From: an uncultured Ruminococcus sp.
GTDB taxonomy: Bacteria > Bacillota > Clostridia > Oscillospirales > Ruminococcaceae
Assembly: GCA_900541495.1 (NCBI GenBank)
Contig: UQKC01000045.1
Span: 1-19,699 of the forward strand
Reading direction: 5' to 3'
Length of the DNA: 19,699 bases
Part shown: one piece after another, positions 1-6,339 of the stretch
Position numbering within the stretch: position 1 is the first letter of the stretch
Layout of the letters: every line of letters starts with the position of its first letter
Translations under genes and position numbers: made by a program
The notes under the pieces: generated by a model
Told to the model about the DNA's origin: nothing
The model's input: the letters and a program-made list of their open reading frames with translations, nothing else
The model's database searches: none

Positions 1-54
1 CTGCAACAAAATTATGCTCGAAAATCCGCATACATTTCTTATGAAGACAGGTTC
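1..54 (-). mobile_element. Truncated copy of palindromic element E1 (window edge)
   Basis: The reverse complement of bases 1-55 matches 791-845 with a single difference, so this is the end of a second copy of the element at 792-952, in the opposite orientation. The rest lies beyond the left edge of the window. The terminal motif reads GAACCTGTCT on the minus strand and ends at base 54. The next three bases are TCA, where the other copy has TTA. With the copy at 792-952 it brackets the MarR gene as inverted repeats. Confidence 0.8.
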
Positions 55-58
55 TCAA

Positions 59-100
59 ATAAAGCAAAAGCGTGAGCCTAAACTCACGCTTTTGCTTTAT
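59..100. terminator. Perfect bidirectional hairpin terminator
   Basis: An 18-bp perfect inverted repeat (59-76 with 83-100) has a 6-nt loop, CCTAAA. The outer arms are A- and T-rich, so either strand yields a GC-rich inner stem (GCGTGAG) followed by a T-rich run. It probably ends transcription from the gene left of the window and insulates the MarR gene. No gene is seen in 1-232. Confidence 0.7.
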
Positions 101-114
101 CCGCCGTCAAATTT

Positions 115-151
115 TCAAAATTTAATATTCTTTTCTCAAAATTAATATTCT
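115..151. repeat. Direct repeat upstream of the MarR promoter
   Basis: Two near-identical copies occur: TCAAAATTTAATATTCT at 115-131 and TCAAAATTAATATTCT at 136-151. They differ by one missing T and start 21 bp apart, about two helical turns. They lie just upstream of the -35 box at 157. The placement suits an operator or an UP-like AT-rich element; which one is inference. Confidence 0.45.
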
Positions 152-156
152 ATTAT

Positions 157-185
157 TTGACAAACGTCAATTTTTCTGATATAAT
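157..185 (+). promoter_or_regulatory. Sigma-A promoter of the MarR gene with overlapping inverted repeat
   Basis: TTGACA (157-162) and TATAAT (180-185) are both perfect consensus boxes with a 17-bp spacer. The -35 box is part of an inverted repeat, TTGAC-AAAC-GTCAA (157-170), which is a plausible operator for autoregulation by the MarR protein encoded directly downstream. Confidence 0.8.
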
Positions 186-232
186 TACTATGTTTAATAG
201 TTTAAAGCTGTATTGGAGGGAAATTTTTATCA

Positions 233-736
233 ATGGACAAACTAAACGCCGCAGAACTTCTTACCCCGCCCTGCGACAGCGACCGTGAGGGCAGACTCAA
301 AGCACTTTTCACCAATCTCTTTATCCAGCAGAACCGTATTCAGACAGCTTTTGAAAAGATAGAACCCGATATTTCACTGAAGCAATGGATGCTCCTCGGC
401 ATAACCGAGAGCTGCCCCGAGCCGAAAACGCTCACCCGTGTGGGTCAGCTTATGGGCTGTTCAAGGCAGAATGTAAAGCAGCTTGCCGATTCGCTTGAAA
501 AGAAAGGCTATCTGAGCATAGCCAAGGGTGGAAGCCGTTCGGTCTGTCTGGAACTCACCGAAAGTGGAAAGCACCACTATGAAGAGATATACGGTACCCG
601 AAAAGAGTTCCTTGAACAGCTGTACTGCATTTTTAATGACAAGGAGATAGAGAAGCTTTACTCGCTCCAGTCGCGGATCTTTGACGGCATCGAATTTGCT
701 GAAAAATACGCTTCGGAAAATCAGAAAAAGGCATAA
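233..736 (+). CDS. MarR-family winged-helix transcriptional regulator
   Basis: This 167-residue protein has the size and layout of MarR regulators: an N-terminal helical dimerisation segment (about 20-60), a winged helix (about 65-125) with a recognition-helix region LMGCSRQNVKQLADSLEKKG (73-92), and C-terminal helices. The wing reads GGSRSVCLELTESG. Members bind DNA as dimers and are usually released by small phenolic or drug-like ligands or by thiol oxidation. The ligand cannot be told here, though Cys14, Cys61, Cys76, Cys105 and Cys132 are present. The start is supported by GGAGGG at 215-220. No efflux pump or detoxification gene adjoins it; the gene stands alone with its own promoter and terminator. 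A consensus promoter with an inverted repeat at -35 suggests self-repression. The family is clear, the target genes are not. Confidence 0.9.
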   Translation: MDKLNAAELLTPPCDSDREGRLKALFTNLFIQQNRIQTAFEKIEPDISLKQWMLLGITESCPEPKTLTRVGQLMGCSRQNVKQLADSLEKKGYLSIAKGGSRSVCLELTESGKHHYEEIYGTRKEFLEQLYCIFNDKEIEKLYSLQSRIFDGIEFAEKYASENQKKA

Positions 737-737
737 C

Positions 738-775
738 AAAAGCTGCACAGAGTATTAACGCTCTATGCAGCTTTT
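738..775 (+). terminator. Terminator of the MarR gene
   Basis: A 15-bp stem (738-752 with 761-775, one C/A mismatch) closes an 8-nt loop two bases after the stop codon. It ends in CTTTTTAT on the plus strand. The A-run at its left also allows use from the minus strand, so it may stop transcripts coming from thrH. Confidence 0.85.
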
Positions 776-791
776 TATACTTCTTAACTTA

Positions 792-952
792 GAACCTGTC
801 TTCATAAGAAATGTGTGCGGATTTTCGAGCATAATTTTGTTGCAGACAAGGCAAAAATCCGCAGGCGGGCTTTCGCCCGGCAAGGATTTTTAACGCAGTC
901 TGCGGCAAAATTTGCCGAAAAGACGTGCGCATATGCTTGTGGAGACGGGTTC
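792..952. mobile_element. Palindromic MITE-like element E1 (161 bp)
   Basis: The ends GAACCTGTCT (792-801) and AGACGGGTTC (943-952) form imperfect terminal inverted repeats that extend about 40 bp inwards. TTA at 789-791 and 953-955 looks like a 3-bp target duplication. Inside are further paired arms: 834-847 with 898-911 (12 of 14), 853-860 with 884-891 (8 of 8), and a central hairpin CGGGC-TTTC-GCCCG (866-879). A 7-bp hairpin CGGCAAA/TTTGCCG lies at 904-918. There is no transposase, so it would need to be moved in trans. A second copy starts at the left edge of the window. The core is shared with element E2. Confidence 0.65.
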
Positions 953-1555
953 TTAGTCCATTGCCTTTTTGATAGCAGCCATAAGCTCATCGTAGGTTTC
1001 GTAAGCCGGAAGATCGGGGTTGTCGTTCTTGATCTTATCTGTGCTCTTGAAGAGGAAACCTGCCTTGCTTGCCTTTATCATTCCGAGGTCGTTGTAGCTG
1101 TCGCCGCTTGCGATAGTCTGGAAGCCGATAGACTGGAGAGCCTTAACGGTTGTGAGCTTGGACTGCTCGCAGCGCATCTTGAAGCCTGTAACTTCGCCGT
1201 TAGGAGCGACTTCAAGGCTGTTGCAGAAGATAGTCGGCCAGCCGAGCTTCTTCATAAGAGGAGCTGCGAACTGTGTGAATGTATCGCTGATGATGATTAC
1301 CTGTGTGAAAGAGCGAAGCTCATCGAGGAACTCCTTTGCGCCGGGCATTGGGTCGATCTTTGCGATAACGTCCTGAATTTCCTTAAGTCCGAGACCGTGC
1401 TCCTTGAGGATGCCGATGCGGTACTTCATAAGCTTGTCGTAGTCGGGTTCGTCACGGGTGGTCTTTTCAAGCTCGGGGATACCCGTTTCCTTTGCGAATG
1501 CGATCCAAATTTCGGGAACGAGAACGCCTTCAAGGTCCAAACAAGTGATATACAT
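953..1555 (-). CDS. thrH: ThrH-type HAD phosphatase / homoserine phosphotransferase
   Basis: This 200-residue HAD-superfamily enzyme closely resembles the ThrH family, known from Pseudomonas as a phosphoserine phosphatase that can also move the phosphate to homoserine, linking serine and threonine synthesis. The N-terminus CLDLEGVLVPEIWIAFA is typical: Asp7 is the nucleophile, and the second acid is Glu9 rather than Asp, as in ThrH. Motif II is IIISDT (Ser90), the lysine motif is around 133-138, and motif IV is GDSYND (151-156, Asp152 and Asp156). The cap (about 15-75) carries the ThrH-like TTRDEPDYDKLMKYR. Length matches the family. The start has AAAGGAAGA about 8 bp upstream and a consensus promoter. 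The gene is monocistronic. Its TAA stop is the TTA flank of element E1, so the element sits directly at its 3' end. No serine or threonine genes are nearby. Confidence 0.9.
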   Translation of the reverse strand: MYITCLDLEGVLVPEIWIAFAKETGIPELEKTTRDEPDYDKLMKYRIGILKEHGLGLKEIQDVIAKIDPMPGAKEFLDELRSFTQVIIISDTFTQFAAPLMKKLGWPTIFCNSLEVAPNGEVTGFKMRCEQSKLTTVKALQSIGFQTIASGDSYNDLGMIKASKAGFLFKSTDKIKNDNPDLPAYETYDELMAAIKKAMD

Positions 1556-1613
1556 TATTAAATCTTCCTTTCAGAATCAACTTTGCCGTTATACTCGGCA
1601 TTATTCAAATAAT

Positions 1614-1642
1614 ATTTTACTACATTAAACCAAAAATGTCAA
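1614..1642 (-). promoter_or_regulatory. Promoter of thrH
   Basis: On the minus strand, TTGACA (1642-1637) and TAAAAT (1619-1614) are separated by 17 bp. Transcription would start near 1607. The leader has a small hairpin, TGCCG/CGGCA, at 1584-1600. Just upstream of -35 is an inverted repeat GAAATTT-GGA-AAATTTC (1643-1659) of unknown role. Confidence 0.75.
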
Positions 1643-1762
1643 GAAATTTGGAAAATTTCAAAAAACTTCGGGTATAATACAAATAAAATGTCCGTGTGGA
1701 TCGAAAAAACTGCACTTCTCCCCTATCAAATTCCGACATATTTTAATAATCGTATTATTTAC

Positions 1763-1791
1763 TTGACATAATAGGCAAAAAATGATACAAT
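1763..1791 (+). promoter_or_regulatory. Promoter of the sufC operon with overlapping palindrome
   Basis: TTGACA (1763-1768), a 17-bp spacer and TACAAT (1786-1791) form a near-consensus promoter 58 bp before the sufC start. The -10 box lies inside a palindrome ATACAA-TTA-TTGTAT (1785-1799), a plausible repressor site. It does not match any Fe-S regulator site I know. Bases 1660-1760 hold no gene; I see only a lone TATAAT at 1673 without a good -35. Confidence 0.75.
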
Positions 1792-1848
1792 TATTGTATA
1801 TTATCACATAAATTATCTATCAAAAATTGAAATGAGGTAATTCTATCA

Positions 1849-2580
1849 ATGCTTGAACTGAATAATATTTCCTATTCCGCCGAATCGGAAAAAGGCGGCG
1901 AAAAGGAGATCATAAAAGAACTCAGCCTGCGTGTTGAGGACGGAAAATTCCTCGCGATAACAGGTCCGAACGGCGGCGGAAAATCCACCACCGCAAAGCT
2001 CATAATGGGCATCGAGAAGCCTAACTCAGGCAGCATTATTTTTGACGGCAAGGACATCACCGATATGTCCATAACCGACCGTGCGAACCTTGGCATCGGC
2101 TTTGCTTTCCAGCAGCCCGTTCGCTTCAAGGGAATACGCATTATCGACCTGCTGCGAATCGCTGCGAAGCAAAACCTCACCGTTGCCGAAGCCTGCACCT
2201 ATCTTTCCGAGGTCGGACTTTGCGCCAAGGATTACATCGACCGTGAAGTCAACGTGAGCCTTTCGGGCGGCGAAATGAAGCGTATCGAAATTGCAGGCAT
2301 AGCTGCGAAAAACTCGAAGCTTTCCGTTTTCGATGAACCCGAAGCAGGCATCGACCTTTGGAGCTTCTCCAACCTTATAAAGGTATTCGAGAAAATGCAC
2401 GAGGACAAGTCCAAAACTATCATCGTTATCTCTCATCAGGAGCGAATACTCAACATCGCTGACGAGATCGCCGTTCTTTCGGACGGAAAAATTCTTCACT
2501 ACGGCAAGCGTGAGGACATTCTCCCGAAAATTCAGGGAACTTCCTCCGCTATCAACCCCTGCCGTGCTATCACAGGCTAA
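1849..2580 (+). CDS. sufC: SufC-type Fe-S assembly ATPase (SmsC-like)
   Basis: This 243-residue ABC ATPase powers Fe-S cluster assembly on a SufB/SufD scaffold in the cytoplasm. Walker A is GPNGGGKST (39-47), the Q-loop lies in FAFQQP (85-90), the signature is LSGGE (138-142), Walker B is LSVFDEPEAGID (158-169), and the switch histidine is in VISHQERIL (His196). The EPEAGIDLWS run after Walker B is typical of SufC rather than of transport ATPases, and no transporter subunit is encoded beside it. It is followed after 23 bp by the scaffold gene. GAGG at 1834-1837 supports the start. The absence of SufS, SufU, SufD and SufE partners points to the minimal two-gene SMS/SufBC type known from archaea and anaerobic bacteria (established knowledge); cysteine desulfurase would have to be encoded elsewhere. 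Confidence 0.9.
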   Translation: MLELNNISYSAESEKGGEKEIIKELSLRVEDGKFLAITGPNGGGKSTTAKLIMGIEKPNSGSIIFDGKDITDMSITDRANLGIGFAFQQPVRFKGIRIIDLLRIAAKQNLTVAEACTYLSEVGLCAKDYIDREVNVSLSGGEMKRIEIAGIAAKNSKLSVFDEPEAGIDLWSFSNLIKVFEKMHEDKSKTIIVISHQERILNIADEIAVLSDGKILHYGKREDILPKIQGTSSAINPCRAITG

Positions 2581-2603
2581 CATCGAAAGGAGCTGCTGTT
2601 AAT

Positions 2604-3524
2604 ATGTTAGATGAAATACAGAAAAGGCTTCTTGAAGAAGTCGCAGACCTGCATGGCGTTCCCGAGGGAGCATACAACATTCGAGCAAACGGTCAGAAAG
2701 CGGCACGAAACACCACCGCCGACATCGACATCACCACAAAGACGGACAAGTCCGGCATCGATATAAAGATAAAGCCGCACACCAAAAATCAGAGCGTTCA
2801 TATCCCCGTTGTAATCAGTGAAAGCGGATTGAAGGAAGTTGTCTACAACGACTTCTTTGTCGGCGAGGATTCGGACGTTGTTATCGTTGCAGGCTGCGGA
2901 ATCCACAACTGCGGCACGCAGGCTTCGCAGCATGACGGCGTTCACCGCTTCTTCGTAGGAAAGAATTCCAAGGTAAAATACGTTGAAAAGCACTACGGCG
3001 AGGGTGACGGCACGGGCGAGCGCATACTCAACCCCACGACCGAAGTCTACCTCGAAGAAAACAGCTATATGGAAATGGAAATGGTACAGATAAAAGGCGT
3101 TGACTCAACCAAGCGTCTGACAACTGCAAAGCTTGACAAGGGTGCAAAGCTTATCGTCCGTGAACGTCTTATGACCCACGGAAACCAGTTTGCCGAAAGC
3201 ACCTACAACACTGAACTCAACGGTGAAAATTCGGGCGCAGACATCGTTTCACGCTCGGTCGCAAAGGATAATTCGCAGCAGATATTCTACTCAAAGCTTG
3301 AGGGCAACGCTGCCTGCACGGGTCACACCGAATGTGACGGCATCATTATGGACAATGCCAAGATAAGCGCCGTTCCTGCACTTGATGCGAACAACATCGA
3401 TGCTTCGCTCATTCACGAAGCCGCTATCGGCAAGATCGCAGGCGAACAGCTTATCAAGCTTATGACCCTCGGACTTACCGAAGCCGAAGCCGAGGCTCAG
3501 ATCGTAAATGGATTCTTGAAATAA
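2604..3524 (+). CDS. SufB/SufD-family Fe-S scaffold protein (SmsB-like)
   Basis: At 306 residues this is much shorter than classical SufB (about 470) and fits the compact scaffold of two-gene SUF (SMS) systems. The beta-helix core spans about 60-240. The strongly conserved C-terminal end is visible: GHTECDGIIMDN (240-251), then SLIHEAAIGKIAGEQL (268-283) and LMTLGLTEAEAEAQIVNGFL. Candidate cluster or persulfide ligands are Cys98 and Cys103 (AGCGIHNCG), Cys238, Cys244 and His271-Glu272. SufC acts on such a scaffold as a complex. AAGGAG at 2587-2592 supports the start. The stop codon overlaps an out-of-frame ATG of the next reading frame. Whether to call it SufB or SufD is arbitrary at this length, because a single protein would serve as a homodimer, so no symbol is given. 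Confidence 0.88.
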   Translation: MLDEIQKRLLEEVADLHGVPEGAYNIRANGQKAARNTTADIDITTKTDKSGIDIKIKPHTKNQSVHIPVVISESGLKEVVYNDFFVGEDSDVVIVAGCGIHNCGTQASQHDGVHRFFVGKNSKVKYVEKHYGEGDGTGERILNPTTEVYLEENSYMEMEMVQIKGVDSTKRLTTAKLDKGAKLIVRERLMTHGNQFAESTYNTELNGENSGADIVSRSVAKDNSQQIFYSKLEGNAACTGHTECDGIIMDNAKISAVPALDANNIDASLIHEAAIGKIAGEQLIKLMTLGLTEAEAEAQIVNGFLK

Positions 3525-3535
3525 TGGAGAAAAAT

Positions 3536-5200
3536 ATGAAACTTAACGCATCAAAAATAGCTGCGGCTGCAATTGCCGCACTCCTCTGCACAGCCGTTTT
3601 CACAGGCTGCAAGAAAACAGACGACAGCAGCGTTTCCACAGAAAGCGAAGCACCGACAGCTTCGCCCGAAAACGGCGAAAGCACGACAGATACGACCGAG
3701 GAAAGCTCCGAACCTGCGATCGTCGGAGTTTTCGGTGAGATACGCACGGAATTCAACGACAGCCTTGACCTTACGAAATATCCGCTCACGCAGAATGATG
3801 TTCCGTCCGATTTTGAGCTTGTTCTCGAAGCTGAGGACGCCGAGCTTTCGGGCGGCTGCAACGCAGTAGAAGCTGACGGCTTTTCGGGCAGCGGATATGT
3901 AACGGGACTTAACCGCGACACTGACAGCATAACTTTTAAGGTCACGCTTGAAAATTCGGGTATGTACGACCTCGACTTCCGATGCAAAACTCCCGACACG
4001 GGCAGAGTGAACTACGTTTTCATCGACGGAAAGCACTCTGGAGATGTTAAAACCAGCGGCTCGGAAGAGGTCAACGATTCTTATATGAAAGGCATCTACC
4101 TTGAAGCAGGTGAACACACTATCACGCTCTCGCCGCAGTGGGGATATGTTGATTACGACAGCCTTGTCATCACTGCGAATACGTCTATCAATGACGATAC
4201 TTACAACATCACCGAACCGCTCTCCAACCCTAATGCCGATGACCACACTCAGCGCCTTTACAAATTTCTCTGCGATGTCTACGGAAACTATTCGCTGACA
4301 GGTCAGTTCGCCGACAAGGGTAGGCAGTCCTCCGAACTTTCGAGAATACAGCAGGCAACGGGAAAAGAGTTTGCCGTCCTCGGTATGGATATGATGGACT
4401 ACGCAAGTCAGAACGTCAAGAACGGCGCAAGCGGCAGAACGGTTGAGTTCGCTTACGACTGGTACGAAAATGCAGGCGGCATAGTTCAGCTCTGCTGGCA
4501 CTGGAGCTCGCCCGAACAGTATGCAAAGAATGACGAGAACAATCCGTGGTACAAATCATTCTACAAAGAGGCATCGAATATCGACCTCGATAAAATTATG
4601 AACGGCGAGGACAACGAGGGCTACGAACTTCTGATGAACGACATCGACCTCATAGCAGACCAACTCGAAAGGCTTCGCGATATGGGCGTTCCCGTAATCT
4701 GGCGACCACTCCACGAAGCAGCAGGCGGCTGGTTCTGGTGGGGCAACTGCAAGCCCGAAAGCTACAAAAAGCTTTGGAACACGATGTACGACAAAATGAC
4801 GAACGAGCACAACCTCACAAATCTTATATGGATGTGGAACGGACAAGACCCCGAGTGGTATCCGGGCGATGAAACGGTAGATATCATCTCCTACGATATC
4901 TACGCAGGAAATCACGTTTATGAAAGCTTCGGCGGAACATTCACCGAGTGCGTTGAAACCTCACCAAAGGGCAAGCTTGTTGCACTTTCGGAAAACGGCT
5001 GTGTAATGGACCCAGAGCTTACGATGAAAAACAACGCAAGATGGCTTTTCTGGGGAACATGGGCAGACCCGTTCACGCTCAAAAACTATATGCTCAATGA
5101 AGAATATACCGAAAAGGATATGCTAATCAAGGCATACAACAGCGACAGGACGCTCACACTCGACGAACTCCCGAATCTGAAAACATATCCGTTGGATTAA
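3536..5200 (+). CDS. CBM35-GH26 lipoprotein, probable beta-mannanase
   Basis: This 554-residue cell-surface glycoside hydrolase starts at ATG 3536, because GGAG (3526-3529) sits 6 bp before it. An ATG at 3524 has no such site and would add MEKN before the signal peptide. The order is a lipoprotein signal peptide with lipobox FTG-Cys25, an acidic Ser/Thr/Glu linker to about residue 63, a CBM35-like module (about 95-214, with LEAEDAELSGG and GYVTGL), and a GH26 catalytic domain (about 236-541). The catalytic acid/base is Glu394 in WRPLHEAAGGWFWWG and the nucleophile is probably Glu486 in LVALSENG. GH26 enzymes are mostly endo-beta-1,4-mannanases, but some are lichenases or xylanases, so the substrate is inferred. 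It begins 11 bp after the Fe-S scaffold gene and shares its promoter, an odd pairing. The convergent sugar-transport operon may handle its products. Confidence 0.88.
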   Translation: MKLNASKIAAAAIAALLCTAVFTGCKKTDDSSVSTESEAPTASPENGESTTDTTEESSEPAIVGVFGEIRTEFNDSLDLTKYPLTQNDVPSDFELVLEAEDAELSGGCNAVEADGFSGSGYVTGLNRDTDSITFKVTLENSGMYDLDFRCKTPDTGRVNYVFIDGKHSGDVKTSGSEEVNDSYMKGIYLEAGEHTITLSPQWGYVDYDSLVITANTSINDDTYNITEPLSNPNADDHTQRLYKFLCDVYGNYSLTGQFADKGRQSSELSRIQQATGKEFAVLGMDMMDYASQNVKNGASGRTVEFAYDWYENAGGIVQLCWHWSSPEQYAKNDENNPWYKSFYKEASNIDLDKIMNGEDNEGYELLMNDIDLIADQLERLRDMGVPVIWRPLHEAAGGWFWWGNCKPESYKKLWNTMYDKMTNEHNLTNLIWMWNGQDPEWYPGDETVDIISYDIYAGNHVYESFGGTFTECVETSPKGKLVALSENGCVMDPELTMKNNARWLFWGTWADPFTLKNYMLNEEYTEKDMLIKAYNSDRTLTLDELPNLKTYPLD

Positions 5201-5212
5201 TTGCATAAACAT

Positions 5213-5260
5213 AAAGCGGTGCGGTCACGATTGATTTTCGTGATCGCACCGCTTTTGTTT
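5213..5260 (+). terminator. Strong terminator of the suf-mannanase unit
   Basis: An 18-bp stem (5213-5230 with 5238-5255, one G-T pair) with a 7-nt loop is followed by TTTTGTTT. It starts 13 bp after the mannanase stop codon. Confidence 0.92.
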
Positions 5261-5301
5261 GTCGAAAAAGTATGTTCGGAAAAGAATTTTATGACTTGAT
5301 T

Positions 5302-5484
5302 GCTAAAAAACGCAATTCATATCCCGTTGGCGCTAAACGCTCGTCGCTTTGCTCCTCACGTTTATCTGCCAAGGATAGTTGTTACGAACATAAAGAATAA
5401 GCGCAATTCACATTTTAGGTTTACGAAATTGTATTTCTCATATTTCATTTTACCTTTTTGGGTGTGAATTGCGCCTTTTTAGCT
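5302..5484. repeat. Nested inverted-repeat region E4, possible small mobile element
   Basis: The outer arms are GCTAAAAAACGCAATTCA (5302-5319) and TGAATTGCGCCTTTTTAGC (5466-5484), which pair apart from about one mismatch and one bulge. A second copy of the inner motif, GCGCAATTCACA (5401-5412), pairs perfectly with TGTGAATTGCGC (5463-5474). Inside the left half is a compact hairpin made of three stems: 5320-5324 with 5373-5377, 5327-5331 with 5368-5372, and 5334-5339 with 5359-5364. I find no open reading frame with a recognisable protein. Role unknown; it might be a MITE, a terminator or an RNA. Confidence 0.5.
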
Positions 5485-5635
5485 GTTGGTAATTACTTTA
5501 TTGCAGCAAAATTTTTCACTGTTAGTTTAGGGTATTTCGCTCTCAGCGGAAAGCGATGAGGACTCTGCCCCTCGCTCCCGCAAGCTGTGCTCAGTTTGAC
5601 CAACACCAAACATTGTCCACTTAAATAATTCCGAA
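5484..5635. other. Non-coding stretch with weak inverted repeats
   Basis: Bases 5484-5490 (TGTTGGT) pair with 5599-5605 (ACCAACA), and TCGCT/AGCGA occurs within 5538-5555. No coding sequence or promoter is convincing. Together with 5261-5483 this makes about 370 bp without a gene between the mannanase and DUF624 genes. Confidence 0.3.
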
Positions 5636-5649
5636 TTATTTTCTAAGTG
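5618..5649 (-). terminator. Palindrome over the DUF624 stop codon
   Basis: CACTTA (5618-5623) pairs with TAAGTG (5644-5649), and AATAATTC pairs with GAATTATT inside it. The palindrome covers the last codons and the stop of the DUF624 gene. It lacks a clear T-run, so it may slow decay of the mRNA 3' end rather than terminate transcription. Confidence 0.4.
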
Positions 5650-6262
5650 ATGCCGGGTCTTCTTCAATTTTTCTGAAAATATGCATTGCCACGCCGCTTA
5701 TTGTGTACATTATGCAGGCAGGACCTATCAGCAATCCAACAAACATTGTTGTTGTATTCCAGAAAATTATCAGCAATTCCACTGCGATTATCGCAAGTAG
5801 CAGGAATGTTCTTCCGAAAAACTTCATTCCTATTCTGAACGAATTCTTTATTGAATTAATGACTGTATTATCGTATCTTGCAAGAAGTGGGAACACATAG
5901 ATAAGACAGAAAATGAAGATATATGCTGAAAAACAGCCTACTATCAATATTCCGAGTCCTCCGCTTTCCACTGCGTTATAAAGCTGAAAATCGAGAAAAA
6001 CGGCTTCAAAGCATATCGGCGGCAGAAGTCCGATAAATATCCCCTGCTTCCAGTTCTCCTTGAACGCTTTCCAAAAGTCCTTTATGACGTTGCCCTCCTG
6101 ATCTTCGGACATTCGCAGCAGGACGCTGAAAGCGGCTATTGTACTTCCGCCTATCGTAACTATCGGTATGCAGAAGATTATCCACATAAAGTTCAGCTTC
6201 AGGATATCCCACAGGCTTTGCATAAACTTATAAAGCGGACTTTCTACACTGAAAAATTTCAT
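5636..6262 (-). CDS. DUF624 (YesL-like) membrane protein
   Basis: This 208-residue integral membrane protein matches the DUF624 family, which is commonly found beside CUT1 sugar permeases (for example YesL in Bacillus). Its exact role is unknown; it is thought to assist or regulate the transporter. The start MKFFSVESPLYKFMQ is the typical family N-terminus and has GGAGG 5 bp upstream (6268-6272). A longer reading frame from 6391 would take its first 43 residues largely from the palindromic element and is rejected. About four or five hydrophobic segments are visible: FMWIIFCIPIVTIGGSTIAA, GIFIGLLPPICFEAVFL, GLGILIVGCFSAYIFIFCL, TFLLLAIIAVELLIIFW and FVGLLIGPACIMYTISG. The motif LLRMSEDQEGNVIKDFW is also family-like. 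It is last in the transporter operon, 235 bp from the permease, with element E2 in the gap. Confidence 0.85.
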   Translation of the reverse strand: MKFFSVESPLYKFMQSLWDILKLNFMWIIFCIPIVTIGGSTIAAFSVLLRMSEDQEGNVIKDFWKAFKENWKQGIFIGLLPPICFEAVFLDFQLYNAVESGGLGILIVGCFSAYIFIFCLIYVFPLLARYDNTVINSIKNSFRIGMKFFGRTFLLLAIIAVELLIIFWNTTTMFVGLLIGPACIMYTISGVAMHIFRKIEEDPASLRK

Positions 6263-6339
6263 CGAAACCTCCAAAAGATAAAACGGAGATCCAAAAGGAA
6301 AGATTTTTCCTATATGAACCCCCGTTTTGTTGAATTTTA

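Noticed and set aside
815..1561. Plus-strand open reading frame of 248 codons
   Set aside because: It runs antisense through thrH and starts inside element E1. thrH has clear motifs, a promoter and a ribosome binding site.
1673..1760. Possible small RNA starting at TATAAT 1673
   Set aside because: There is no -35 box at proper distance, and the inverted repeat around 1686-1743 is weak.
3524..3535. ATG at 3524 as mannanase start
   Set aside because: It overlaps the previous stop codon and has no ribosome binding site; GGAG at 3526-3529 serves the ATG at 3536.
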